From contig VBCS01000130.1 of NCBI GenBank assembly GCA_005888955.1, positions 1-9,492 on the forward strand: a stretch of DNA of 9,492 bases. Reading direction: 5' to 3'. Made by a program: the position numbers and the translations under genes. This document shows, piece by piece, positions 1 through 5,243 of this stretch. Position 1 is the stretch's first letter. The number at the start of each line of letters is the position of its first letter. The notes below the pieces were generated by a model. The model did not search any database and was not told the origin of the DNA. It was given only the letters and a program-made list of their open reading frames with translations. This DNA comes from Betaproteobacteria bacterium. Lineage in GTDB: Bacteria > Pseudomonadota > Gammaproteobacteria > Burkholderiales > Casimicrobiaceae.

Positions 1-237
1 CATCTGCGCGAGCATTTCGCTGGAGAACATCGGCAAACCTGCGGATTCCTCCTCGAGGATGATCTGCAGCAGGATGCTCCGGGTCAGGTCGTCGCCGGAT
101 TTGGCGTCGATGACTTGAAAGTCGATATGTTCGAGCACCATCTGCTTCACATCGGCCAGCGTGATATAGCCGCTGTTAGCGGTGTCGTAGAGACGGCGGT
201 TTGGGTACTTCTTGATCGCACGGATGGACTTGTTCAT
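1..237 (-). CDS. phaR: PHB synthesis regulator PhaR (partial, N-terminal 79 residues)
   Basis: Only the first 79 codons are inside the window; the gene continues past the left edge. The protein begins MNKSIRAIKKYPNRRLYDT, the hallmark of the PHB/PHA accumulation regulator DNA-binding domain, and continues into a region ending LLQIILEEESAGLPMFSSEML, typical of the second PHB_acc domain. Known family role: a cytosolic repressor that binds the phasin promoter and its own promoter, and is titrated away by binding PHB granules. The start is supported by GGAG 6 nt upstream on the minus strand and by a TATAAT box further upstream. It is divergent from the phasin gene, the expected regulator/target arrangement, and lies downstream of phaB with the phasin gene between. 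Identity is very likely; the C-terminal half cannot be judged. Confidence 0.95.
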   Translation of the reverse strand, partial: MNKSIRAIKKYPNRRLYDTANSGYITLADVKQMVLEHIDFQVIDAKSGDDLTRSILLQIILEEESAGLPMFSSEMLAQM

Positions 238-262
238 GCCCGGCTCCAGCAAGGGGTCGAAT

Positions 263-268
263 ATTATA
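263..268 (-). promoter_or_regulatory. -10 box of a candidate phaR promoter
   Basis: The minus strand reads TATAAT here, a perfect sigma-70 -10 hexamer 25 nt upstream of the phaR ATG. No good -35 hexamer is visible 16-18 bp further upstream, so the promoter may depend on an activator or be weak. The predicted transcript would start near 256, leaving a leader of about 19 nt containing the GGAG ribosome binding site. Confidence 0.45.
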
Positions 269-325
269 ACTTACTGATTTATTTGAGCGTTTGATTTCCT
301 TCGTCAATGCGTCCAAGAGGGTGTG

Positions 326-396
326 TTGCGTTGCACCAAAAAGTCCTTGACAGCGGATGATTCCACCCCTAGAATTTGGTTTGTGCGGTGCAGCAA
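326..396. promoter_or_regulatory. Candidate PhaR operator region (TGC-rich repeats)
   Basis: TTGCGTTGCA lies at 326-335, just upstream of the phasin -35 box, and TTGTGCGGTGCAGCAA at 381-396 covers the predicted transcription start. Both are rich in TGC/GCA steps; the second has an imperfect dyad (TTG-TGC...GCA...CAA). PhaR of other bacteria is known to bind TGC-rich sites at phasin and phaR promoters and to act as a repressor there. Assigning these repeats to PhaR is inference from position and composition. Confidence 0.35.
347..375 (+). promoter_or_regulatory. Strong sigma-70 promoter of the phasin gene
   Basis: TTGACA (347-352) is followed after exactly 17 bp by TAGAAT (370-375): a consensus -35 and a 5/6 -10 at ideal spacing. 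Transcription should begin near 382, giving a leader of about 129 nt before the phasin ATG at 511. The box pair is flanked by TGC-rich repeats that could bind PhaR. Phasins are typically among the most abundant proteins of PHB-accumulating cells, so a strong, repressible promoter fits. Confidence 0.75.
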
Positions 397-510
397 ATAG
401 GGGGTTGAGAGAAGGTTTGAACCCCGGGCAGGTGGTCAGAAACATGCGCCCAGACCCTCCGCAGCCGGACGTTTATTTGAATAGAACCTACCTCGACTGA
501 AAGGATGATC

Positions 511-1065
511 ATGTACAACGGAACGGAACAATTCGCTGAAATCAACAAGGCCGGGTATGACAATGCGATCAAGCTGGCCTCGCTGTCGCTGGAAAAGGCC
601 GAGCGCCTGGCCAAGCTCAATCTCCAGGCGGCCAAGGTTGCGCTGGAGCAAGGCGTATACAGTGCCAACGCCGTCGCCGGCGTGAAGGACGTGCAAGAGT
701 TCTTCACGCTTCGCGCCAAGCTGGCCGAAGCCGGTGTCCAAAACGCGCTGGGCTATTCGCGCGGCATCTACGAAATCGCTTCGGAAGCGCAAGCCGATTT
801 CTCGGCGCTCGCCGAAGAAGCTTGGGCTTCGTATACCAAGGGTGTCGCTGCTTGGGTGGAAAAAGCAACGAAGAACGCGCCCGCGGGCTCGGACGTCGCG
901 GTGACGGCCCTCAAGTCGACGGTTGCGGCCACAACGGCTGCTTTCGATCAGCTGTCCAAGGCGACCAAGCAAGTCGTCAGCTTCGCCGACGCATCGGTCC
1001 GCGCGGCGACGGCCAATGCGGCCTCGGCGGCCAAGACAACGACCAAGGGTCGCAAGGCTGCGTAA
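511..1065 (+). CDS. phaP: Phasin (PHB granule-associated protein, PhaP family)
   Basis: A 184-residue protein rich in Ala, Lys and Glu, with no signal peptide or membrane segment. It looks almost entirely amphipathic alpha-helical and carries a Lys/Ala-rich tail (about residues 165-184, ending TTTKGRKAA). The N-terminal part around EQFAEINKAGYDNAIKLASLSLEKAERL is typical of Phasin_2 proteins, and about 185 residues is the usual length. Phasins coat PHB granules, set their number and size, and stop other proteins binding. An in-frame ATG at 505 exists, but AAAGGA (500-505) sits 5 nt before the ATG at 511, which is therefore preferred. It has its own strong promoter and is followed by a hairpin and intrinsic terminator. 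It is convergent with phaB and divergent from phaR, so PhaR repression is expected. Family assignment is confident. Confidence 0.92.
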   Translation: MYNGTEQFAEINKAGYDNAIKLASLSLEKAERLAKLNLQAAKVALEQGVYSANAVAGVKDVQEFFTLRAKLAEAGVQNALGYSRGIYEIASEAQADFSALAEEAWASYTKGVAAWVEKATKNAPAGSDVAVTALKSTVAATTAAFDQLSKATKQVVSFADASVRAATANAASAAKTTTKGRKAA

Positions 1066-1092
1066 GGAATGATCCGAGGAGAACGACGGAAC

Positions 1093-1120
1093 TTGAAACC
1101 GGGGGTACTGTCTCTACATT
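1093..1120 (+). promoter_or_regulatory. Candidate promoter of the downstream small RNA
   Basis: TTGAAA (1093-1098) and TACATT (1115-1120) are separated by 16 bp. They match the sigma-70 -35 at 5/6 and -10 at 4/6, keeping the critical first TA and last T. A transcript would start near 1127, just ahead of the hairpin at 1138-1169. The boxes lie downstream of the phasin stop codon, so they would serve only the small RNA. The match is moderate and untested. Confidence 0.45.
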
Positions 1121-1137
1121 GGTTTTGATGGCTCCTT

Positions 1138-1169
1138 CTGTATCATTTTCCTCCTCCTAAATGATACAG
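1138..1169 (+). repeat. Perfect 11-bp inverted repeat with TCCTCCTCCT loop
   Basis: CTGTATCATTT (1138-1148) and AAATGATACAG (1159-1169) are exact reverse complements around a pyrimidine-only 10-nt loop. No U-tract follows this stem directly, so it is not itself a terminator. The AU-rich stem beside a separate GC-rich terminator hairpin suggests a functional RNA element rather than plain transcription termination. Confidence 0.85.
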
Positions 1170-1175
1170 CCTCAG

Positions 1176-1203
1176 CCCCGGCAGCAATGCCGGGGTTTTT
1201 TTT
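1176..1203 (+). terminator. Rho-independent terminator (phasin mRNA and/or sRNA)
   Basis: CCCCGGC (1176-1182) and GCCGGGG (1189-1195) form a 7-bp GC stem around a 6-nt loop, followed by eight T (1196-1203). On the opposite strand no T-tract follows the stem, so it acts only on plus-strand transcription and would not stop the convergent phaB transcript. The remaining 125 bp to the phaB stop codon (1204-1328) show only short GC inverted repeats and no clear terminator for the phaAB message. Confidence 0.9.
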
Positions 1204-1328
1204 CGTCCTCCTGGCATCAATGATTATTCGTCGGCGCGTCGGCAGGCGTCGAATCCTGCGGCCATAGCGGTTGTCGCGCACTATCGCGCTGCGGCGTCGC
1301 CCCCGTGCGACTGCGCCCTTCGCCGCCG

Positions 1329-2078
1329 TTAGAACATGTGCTGGCCGCCATTGATGGCGATATTGGCGCCGGTGACGAAGGCGGCCTCTTCCGACGCGAG
1401 ATAGGCGACGAGCCCCGCAATTTCATCGGGCTTCCCCAGCCTGCCCATCGGGATCTGCGGAATGATCTTCGAGTCCAGCACCTCTTTTGGAATCGCCAAG
1501 ACCATCTTGGTGCCGATATAGCCAGGCGAAATTGTATTGACGGTGACACCTTTTCTCGCCACCTCGAGCGCGAGCGCCTTGGTGAAGCCGTGCATCCCGG
1601 CTTTTGCCGCCGAATAGTTGACCTGCCCGAACGCGCCCTTCTGCCCATTCACCGACGAGATATTGATAATCCGGCCCCAGCCGCGTTCGGTCATGCCGTC
1701 GCAGACCTGTTTGGTCATGTTGAAACAGCTGTCGAGATTGGTCCTTATCACCGCGTCCCAGTTGGCCTTGTCCATCTTCTTGAACGTCATGTCACGCGTG
1801 ATTCCGGCGTTGTTGACAAGCACGTCGATCGGGCCGACGTCCTTGACGACCTGTGCAACGCACGCGGCGCACGAATTCCAGTCGACGACGTCACAGGGGT
1901 ACGCGTGGAACGCGTAACCCTGCTTTTTCATCGAATCGAGCCACTCCTGCGCCTTGGTATTGCCGGGTGAATGGGTCGTGACAACGGTATGGTCCAACGC
2001 AAGCTTGGCGCAGATCGCTTCGCCAAGCCCGCCCATTCCACCGGTCACCAGCGCAACGCGTTGTTTGTTTTCTGCCAT
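1329..2078 (-). CDS. phaB: Acetoacetyl-CoA reductase PhaB
   Basis: This 249-residue short-chain dehydrogenase reduces acetoacetyl-CoA to (R)-3-hydroxybutyryl-CoA with NADPH, the second step of PHB synthesis in the cytosol. Visible motifs: the cofactor loop TGGMGGLG (residues 12-19), NNAG (89-92), catalytic Ser142 in NISSVNG, and Tyr155-x3-Lys159 in NYSAAK. The stretches NNAGITRD, WGRIINISSVNGQKG, VTVNTISPGYI and the C-terminus NGGQHMF closely follow known PhaB proteins. The ATG at 2078 has a very strong ribosome binding site (AAGGAGGA, 2083-2090). Upstream in-frame sequence is phaA coding DNA read in another frame and is excluded. The gene follows phaA by 53 bp, so the two are probably co-transcribed. 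It converges on the phasin/sRNA unit. FabG is the closest alternative family, but motif similarity and context favour PhaB. Confidence 0.95.
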   Translation of the reverse strand: MAENKQRVALVTGGMGGLGEAICAKLALDHTVVTTHSPGNTKAQEWLDSMKKQGYAFHAYPCDVVDWNSCAACVAQVVKDVGPIDVLVNNAGITRDMTFKKMDKANWDAVIRTNLDSCFNMTKQVCDGMTERGWGRIINISSVNGQKGAFGQVNYSAAKAGMHGFTKALALEVARKGVTVNTISPGYIGTKMVLAIPKEVLDSKIIPQIPMGRLGKPDEIAGLVAYLASEEAAFVTGANIAINGGQHMF

Positions 2079-2082
2079 GACG

Positions 2083-2090
2083 TCCTCCTT
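2083..2090 (-). promoter_or_regulatory. Strong phaB ribosome binding site, complementary to the sRNA loop
   Basis: The minus strand reads AAGGAGGA followed by a 4-nt gap to the phaB ATG, a near-perfect Shine-Dalgarno sequence. AGGAGGA pairs over 7 bp with the TCCTCCT part of the candidate sRNA loop (1149-1158), and AGAAGGAG of the same leader pairs over 8 bp with CTCCTTCT in the sRNA 5' tail (1132-1139). The pairing is seen in the sequence. Regulation is inference, because any strong ribosome binding site would match. Confidence 0.6.
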
Positions 2091-2131
2091 CTTGTTGATG
2101 CGATGTCTAAGGAAGCGGCGATGCGCCGGCG

Positions 2132-3310
2132 CTAACGTTCGACGGCCAGGGCCACACCCATTCCCCCGCCTATGCACAGCGAGGCCAGCCCTTTCTTGGC
2201 GTCGCGTCGCGCCATTTCGTAGAGCAGGGTGACGAGCACGCGGCAACCCGACGCGCCGATCGGATGTCCCAATGCGATCGCGCCGCCATTGACATTGATC
2301 TTGCTCGTGTCCCAGCCCATCTCCTTGTTGACCGCACAAGCCTGTGCGGCGAAGGCTTCGTTGATCTCCATCAGGTCGAGGTCCGCCGGCTTCCATCCCG
2401 CCTTCTCCAGGCAGCGCTTCGACGCGGGCACGGGACCCATGCCCATGATCGAAGGATCAACCCCCGACGACGCGAACGCCTTGATGCGCGCCATCGGTTT
2501 GAGTCCGAGCTGTTGGGCTTTCGCGGCGCTCATCACCAGGACTGCAGCGCCGCCGTCATTGATGCCTGAAGCGTTGGCCGCGGTGACGGTCCCGTCCTTG
2601 GCAAACGCAGGCTTGAGCGCGCTGACGGATTCGAGCGTCGTACCCGCCTTGATGAATTCGTCGGCAGCGAACGCAACGGGATCGCCCTTGCGCTGCGGGA
2701 TCATCACCGGGACGATTTCGTCTTTGAACTTGCCTGCCTTTTGCGCGGCCTCGGCCTTGTTCTGGCTCGCCACGGCGAATTCGTCCTGTTGCGAGCGGGG
2801 AATGCCGTATTGCTTGGCCACGTTCTCCGCAGTAGTGCCCATGTGATACTGGTTGTACACGTCCCACAGGCCATCGACGATCATGCTGTCGATGAGCTTG
2901 GCATCGCCCATGCGAAAACCGTCTCGCGAACCGAGCAGGACGTGCGGTGCCGCGCTCATGTTTTCCTGGCCTCCCGCGATCACGATGTCGGCATCGCCGC
3001 ATTGCACCGCTTGCGAGGCGAGCATCACGGCCTTGAGGCCGGAGCCGCAGACCTTGTTGATCGTCATTCCGGGAATCGCGGCCGGAAGTCCGGCTTTGAT
3101 CAGTGCCTGGCGCGCGGGGTTCTGGCCACTCCCTGCCGTGAGGACCTGGCCCAGAATGACTTCGGAAATCTGGTCCGGCTTGAGATTCGCGCGTGCGAGC
3201 AGCACCCGGATCACGCTGGCGCCAAGCTCCGGAGCAGGGGTCTTGGCCAGGCCTCCCCCGAATTTGCCGATTGCGGTGCGAGCTGCACCGACAATCACGA
3301 TATCTGTCAT
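2132..3310 (-). CDS. phaA: Acetyl-CoA acetyltransferase (beta-ketothiolase) PhaA
   Basis: This 392-residue thiolase condenses two acetyl-CoA into acetoacetyl-CoA, the first step of PHB synthesis. All catalytic motifs are present: nucleophile Cys88 in NKVCGSGLK, NEAF at 317-320, His349 in GHPIGASG and Cys379 in CIGGGMG. Length and residue numbering match biosynthetic thiolases of the PhaA type exactly. The ATG at 3310 starts MTDIVIVGAARTA, the usual N-terminus, and has GGAG 7 nt upstream. A longer in-frame version reaching 3412 would add 34 non-homologous residues and is rejected. It lies upstream of phaB (53-bp gap) and about 200 bp downstream of phaC. A palindromic repeat and a possible separate promoter fill that interval, so phaAB may be expressed partly apart from phaC. 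Confidence 0.96.
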   Translation of the reverse strand: MTDIVIVGAARTAIGKFGGGLAKTPAPELGASVIRVLLARANLKPDQISEVILGQVLTAGSGQNPARQALIKAGLPAAIPGMTINKVCGSGLKAVMLASQAVQCGDADIVIAGGQENMSAAPHVLLGSRDGFRMGDAKLIDSMIVDGLWDVYNQYHMGTTAENVAKQYGIPRSQQDEFAVASQNKAEAAQKAGKFKDEIVPVMIPQRKGDPVAFAADEFIKAGTTLESVSALKPAFAKDGTVTAANASGINDGGAAVLVMSAAKAQQLGLKPMARIKAFASSGVDPSIMGMGPVPASKRCLEKAGWKPADLDLMEINEAFAAQACAVNKEMGWDTSKINVNGGAIALGHPIGASGCRVLVTLLYEMARRDAKKGLASLCIGGGMGVALAVER

Positions 3311-3383
3311 CTGGAGTCTCCGTCGAGGTTCGAAATGCAGGCGCCGTCCTAGAGCCGGCGTCACAGCGGCAGGATGCGCTTCG

Positions 3384-3422
3384 ATGTTAGCGCATGTCGC
3401 GAAGGTCGTCACTTTCGAAAGT
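3384..3422 (-). promoter_or_regulatory. Possible phaAB promoter overlapping a 12-bp palindrome
   Basis: On the minus strand GTGACG (3412-3407) and TAACAT (3389-3384) are spaced 17 bp apart, each a 4/6 match to sigma-70 boxes. The perfect palindrome ACTTTCGAAAGT (3411-3422) overlaps the edge of the -35 box and could be an operator, or chance. It could give phaAB its own start downstream of the repeat element, with a leader of about 67 nt. Weak evidence only. Confidence 0.25.
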
Positions 3423-3424
3423 TA

Positions 3425-3566
3425 GGGAACCTCTGCACAAGTCCCGCACGGTCGCGATGGAGGCTTTTCGGGAAGGGATGCAAGGCGCGAGGCGCAGCGA
3501 ATAGTTCGACTTATTCGCAAGCCGAGCAACGCCGCAGTCCGCCCGAAAAGCCCCATCCCATGCGGG
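3425..3566. repeat. Long imperfect palindromic repeat element (MITE/IS-relic-like)
   Basis: Arms GATGGAGGCTTTTCGGG (3456-3472) and its near reverse complement (3542-3557), extended by CCCGCA (3443-3448) and TGCGGG (3561-3566), are centred on a core with exact 7-bp arms GCGAATA (3497-3503) and TATTCGC (3512-3518). The outer left part, GGGAACCTCTGCACAAGTCC (3425-3444), abuts TTAG, a target-like tetranucleotide known for IS5-type elements. No matching terminal repeat is visible on the phaC side and no transposase fits. The phaC stop codon (3511-3513) lies in the core. It reads as an intergenic palindromic element or a one-ended relic; copy number cannot be judged from one window. Confidence 0.6.
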
Positions 3567-5160
3567 TTGCGGCGAAATCGGGCGCTCGCTTTGTCGCGCT
3601 CCTCGGCATCTTCTTTTGCGGCGGGTTGACGACGCCGGCGATATGACCCGAAGCGCCGAGCACGAAGCTCGCATCGCCCCCGACGAGCTCGATCGTGCGA
3701 TAGGCGGAACGCCACGGCACGATGTGATCCTCGCGCGAGGCATACACGTAGCTCGGCATCGCGATGCGTGACACATCGATCGGCTCGCCGCACATCGTCA
3801 GGGCACGAGGGTCGCGCAGGCGATTGTCCAGATACATGTTGCGGAGGAAATAGGCGTACATCGGACCGGGCAGATTGGCCGAGTCGCTGTTCCAGTAGAG
3901 GAGATCGAAAGGCGGCGGCGTCCTCCCCTTGAGATAATTGCTTACGACGTAGTTCCAGACCAGCTCGTTGGGCCTCAAGCTGGCAAACGCATTGGCCAGC
4001 TCGCTACCGTGCACGCGTGCTCCCGCGAGCAGCGCCGGCTCGCGCGCGGCGAGGTATTCGCGCGACACGTACACGCCGATCTCGCCGGGATCCGCGAAAT
4101 CGAGCATCGTGGTGAGGAACGTGGCGCTTGCAACGGGATACTCGCGGCGGGCGGCCAGCACCGCCAGCGTACAGGCGAGAAGCGTCCCGCCGACGCAAAA
4201 ACCGAGCGCATTGATCGTCCGGCTGCTGGAGATCTCCCGCGCGGCCCCGATTGCCTGCAGCACGCCTTGCTCGAGGTAGTCGTCCCACGTCAGATGCCCG
4301 AGCTCCGGCGGAATGTTCCGCCACGAGATCATGAACGTTGTATGTCCCGCATCGACGACGTGCCGCACGAACGAGTTCTCCGGCCGTAGGTCGAGAATGT
4401 AGTACTTGTTGATGCACGGCGGTACGAGGAGGAGCGGTGTCTTGTAGACTGCGGCGGTCGCCGGCGCATACTGGATCAACTCGATCAGCTCATTGCGGAA
4501 CACCACGCTGCCCGGAGAGAGCGCCAGTTTGCCGCCGACCTCGAATGCCGATTCGTCGGTCATCGCGATGCGCCCGCGCTGCGCGTCGCCGATCAGGTTC
4601 GCGAGCCCCTGGGCGATGCTGGCGCCGCCCGACTCGATTGCGAGCTTGAGCGCTTCGGGATTCGTCGCCAGGAAATTCGATGGCGCGATGGCATCCGCGT
4701 ACTGGCGCGCCAGGAACCGGACGCGTTTCCTGGATTCGGGATCGCCTTGTGCCAGAGCGGCGAGTTCTCGCACGTAGTCGGCGTACAACAGATAGGCGTC
4801 TCTCAACCACGTGAAGTACGGGTGCTCGCGCCACTCTTTCCCCCCGAAGCGGCGATCCGGAACTGCCGCCTGAGCGCCGGCTGCTGCCGGCGACGCTTTA
4901 TCGGCGGCGATCGCGCGCTGCCAGAGAGCCTGGACGCGTTCGTTGTAGCGTCTGGCGAGCTCGGCCGCGGCAGCGGGATCGATCCAGGCCCCGGTCGGTG
5001 CAAGCACCGCCAGCGCAGCGTTGCCCATTTCGAGAGACGGCGGGGCGGCCGGCATCGGCGACGTCGCGTCGCGCGACCACCAGTTGCTCCACTGCTGGCC
5101 AACCGCCTGCCACTGGCTCAGGAGCTCGGCCCAATCGTTCGCGGACGTGTGCGTTTCCAT
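3511..5160 (-). CDS. phaC: Class I PHB synthase PhaC with abnormal C-terminus
   Basis: The synthase polymerises (R)-3-hydroxybutyryl-CoA into PHB at the granule surface. In the 549-residue product the catalytic triad is intact: Cys322 in GFCVGG, Asp478 in REDHIVPW, His506 in GHIAGVVNPP. Other class I signatures are LLLVPPCINKYYILDL (243-258) and LYWNSDSANLPGP (421-433). Homology stops shortly after NPPQKK (about residue 517, position 3610). Class I synthases normally continue about 75 residues with Trp-rich GSWWPDW-like motifs ending near APGRYV; here about 32 unrelated residues are read partly into a palindromic repeat. No minus frame down to phaA encodes the missing tail. ATG 5160 suits a candidate promoter just upstream; ATG 5205 is the in-frame alternative, and neither has a good ribosome binding site. 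The enzyme may be impaired, or the join may be a sequencing or assembly error. Confidence 0.9.
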   Translation of the reverse strand: METHTSANDWAELLSQWQAVGQQWSNWWSRDATSPMPAAPPSLEMGNAALAVLAPTGAWIDPAAAAELARRYNERVQALWQRAIAADKASPAAAGAQAAVPDRRFGGKEWREHPYFTWLRDAYLLYADYVRELAALAQGDPESRKRVRFLARQYADAIAPSNFLATNPEALKLAIESGGASIAQGLANLIGDAQRGRIAMTDESAFEVGGKLALSPGSVVFRNELIELIQYAPATAAVYKTPLLLVPPCINKYYILDLRPENSFVRHVVDAGHTTFMISWRNIPPELGHLTWDDYLEQGVLQAIGAAREISSSRTINALGFCVGGTLLACTLAVLAARREYPVASATFLTTMLDFADPGEIGVYVSREYLAAREPALLAGARVHGSELANAFASLRPNELVWNYVVSNYLKGRTPPPFDLLYWNSDSANLPGPMYAYFLRNMYLDNRLRDPRALTMCGEPIDVSRIAMPSYVYASREDHIVPWRSAYRTIELVGGDASFVLGASGHIAGVVNPPQKKMPRSATKRAPDFAATRMGWGFSGGLRRCSACE

Positions 5161-5188
5161 CGACGTGACTAAAGCTTGCGTCGCTTCG

Positions 5189-5217
5189 AGTGTAGCGGCT
5201 CGCATCGAGGCGCACAA
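5189..5217 (-). promoter_or_regulatory. Candidate phaC promoter
   Basis: The minus strand carries TTGTGC (5217-5212), a 17-bp spacer and TACACT (5194-5189), within the 83-bp gap between the transporter stop and the phaC ATG at 5160. A transcript would begin near 5182 with a leader of about 22 nt. If real, it excludes the alternative phaC start at 5205. Box matches are moderate (3/6 and 4/6) with ideal spacing. Confidence 0.4.
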
Positions 5218-5243
5218 ACGCTCCCGCGAGCGCTCCGCGCGCA

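Larger units (their letters stand above)
1127..1203 (+). ncRNA. Candidate sRNA with anti-Shine-Dalgarno loop
   Basis: About 77 nt would run from the predicted start to the end of the terminator U-tract. In order: a short 5' tail containing CTCCTTCT (1132-1139); a perfect 11-bp stem, CTGTATCATTT (1138-1148) pairing with AAATGATACAG (1159-1169), whose 10-nt loop is TCCTCCTCCT (1149-1158); a CCTCA linker; then a GC-rich terminator hairpin with eight T. This layout (unstructured 5' end, C/U-rich exposed loop, Rho-independent end) is typical of Hfq-dependent sRNAs. Loops with CCUCC motifs that mask ribosome binding sites are known in several proteobacterial sRNA families. The RNA might instead be released from the phasin mRNA 3' UTR by processing. 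No coding function is supported. The structure is seen directly; being a separate gene is inference. Confidence 0.6.

Noticed and set aside
1068..1127. A 19-codon frame starting at ATG 1069 after the phasin stop
   Set aside because: AGGA abuts the ATG too closely to act as a ribosome binding site, and the peptide has no recognisable features.
1128..1160. A 10-codon reading frame (MAPSVSFSSS) within the sRNA hairpin region
   Set aside because: It has no ribosome binding site, its Ser-rich end is just the translation of the TCC repeats in the loop, and its stop lies in the stem; the RNA structure explains the sequence better.
1176..1203. The terminator acting on both strands
   Set aside because: Only the plus strand has a T-tract after the stem; on the minus strand the sequence after the hairpin is mixed.
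1204..1328. An intrinsic terminator for the phaAB transcript downstream of phaB
   Set aside because: Short GC inverted repeats occur (for example GTCGC/GCGAC) but none is followed by a T-tract on the minus strand.
1305..1970. A 221-codon plus-strand open frame opposite phaB
   Set aside because: It is the complement of a clear phaB gene, has no family signature, and begins just after the terminator without a ribosome binding site.
3311..3412. A 34-residue N-terminal extension of PhaA
   Set aside because: Extra residues are not thiolase-like; the start at 3310 has a proper ribosome binding site and the standard N-terminus.
3422..3793. Frameshifted remnant of the phaC C-terminus in another frame
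   Set aside because: Neither alternative minus frame shows the Trp-rich synthase tail; the missing part is absent rather than frameshifted.
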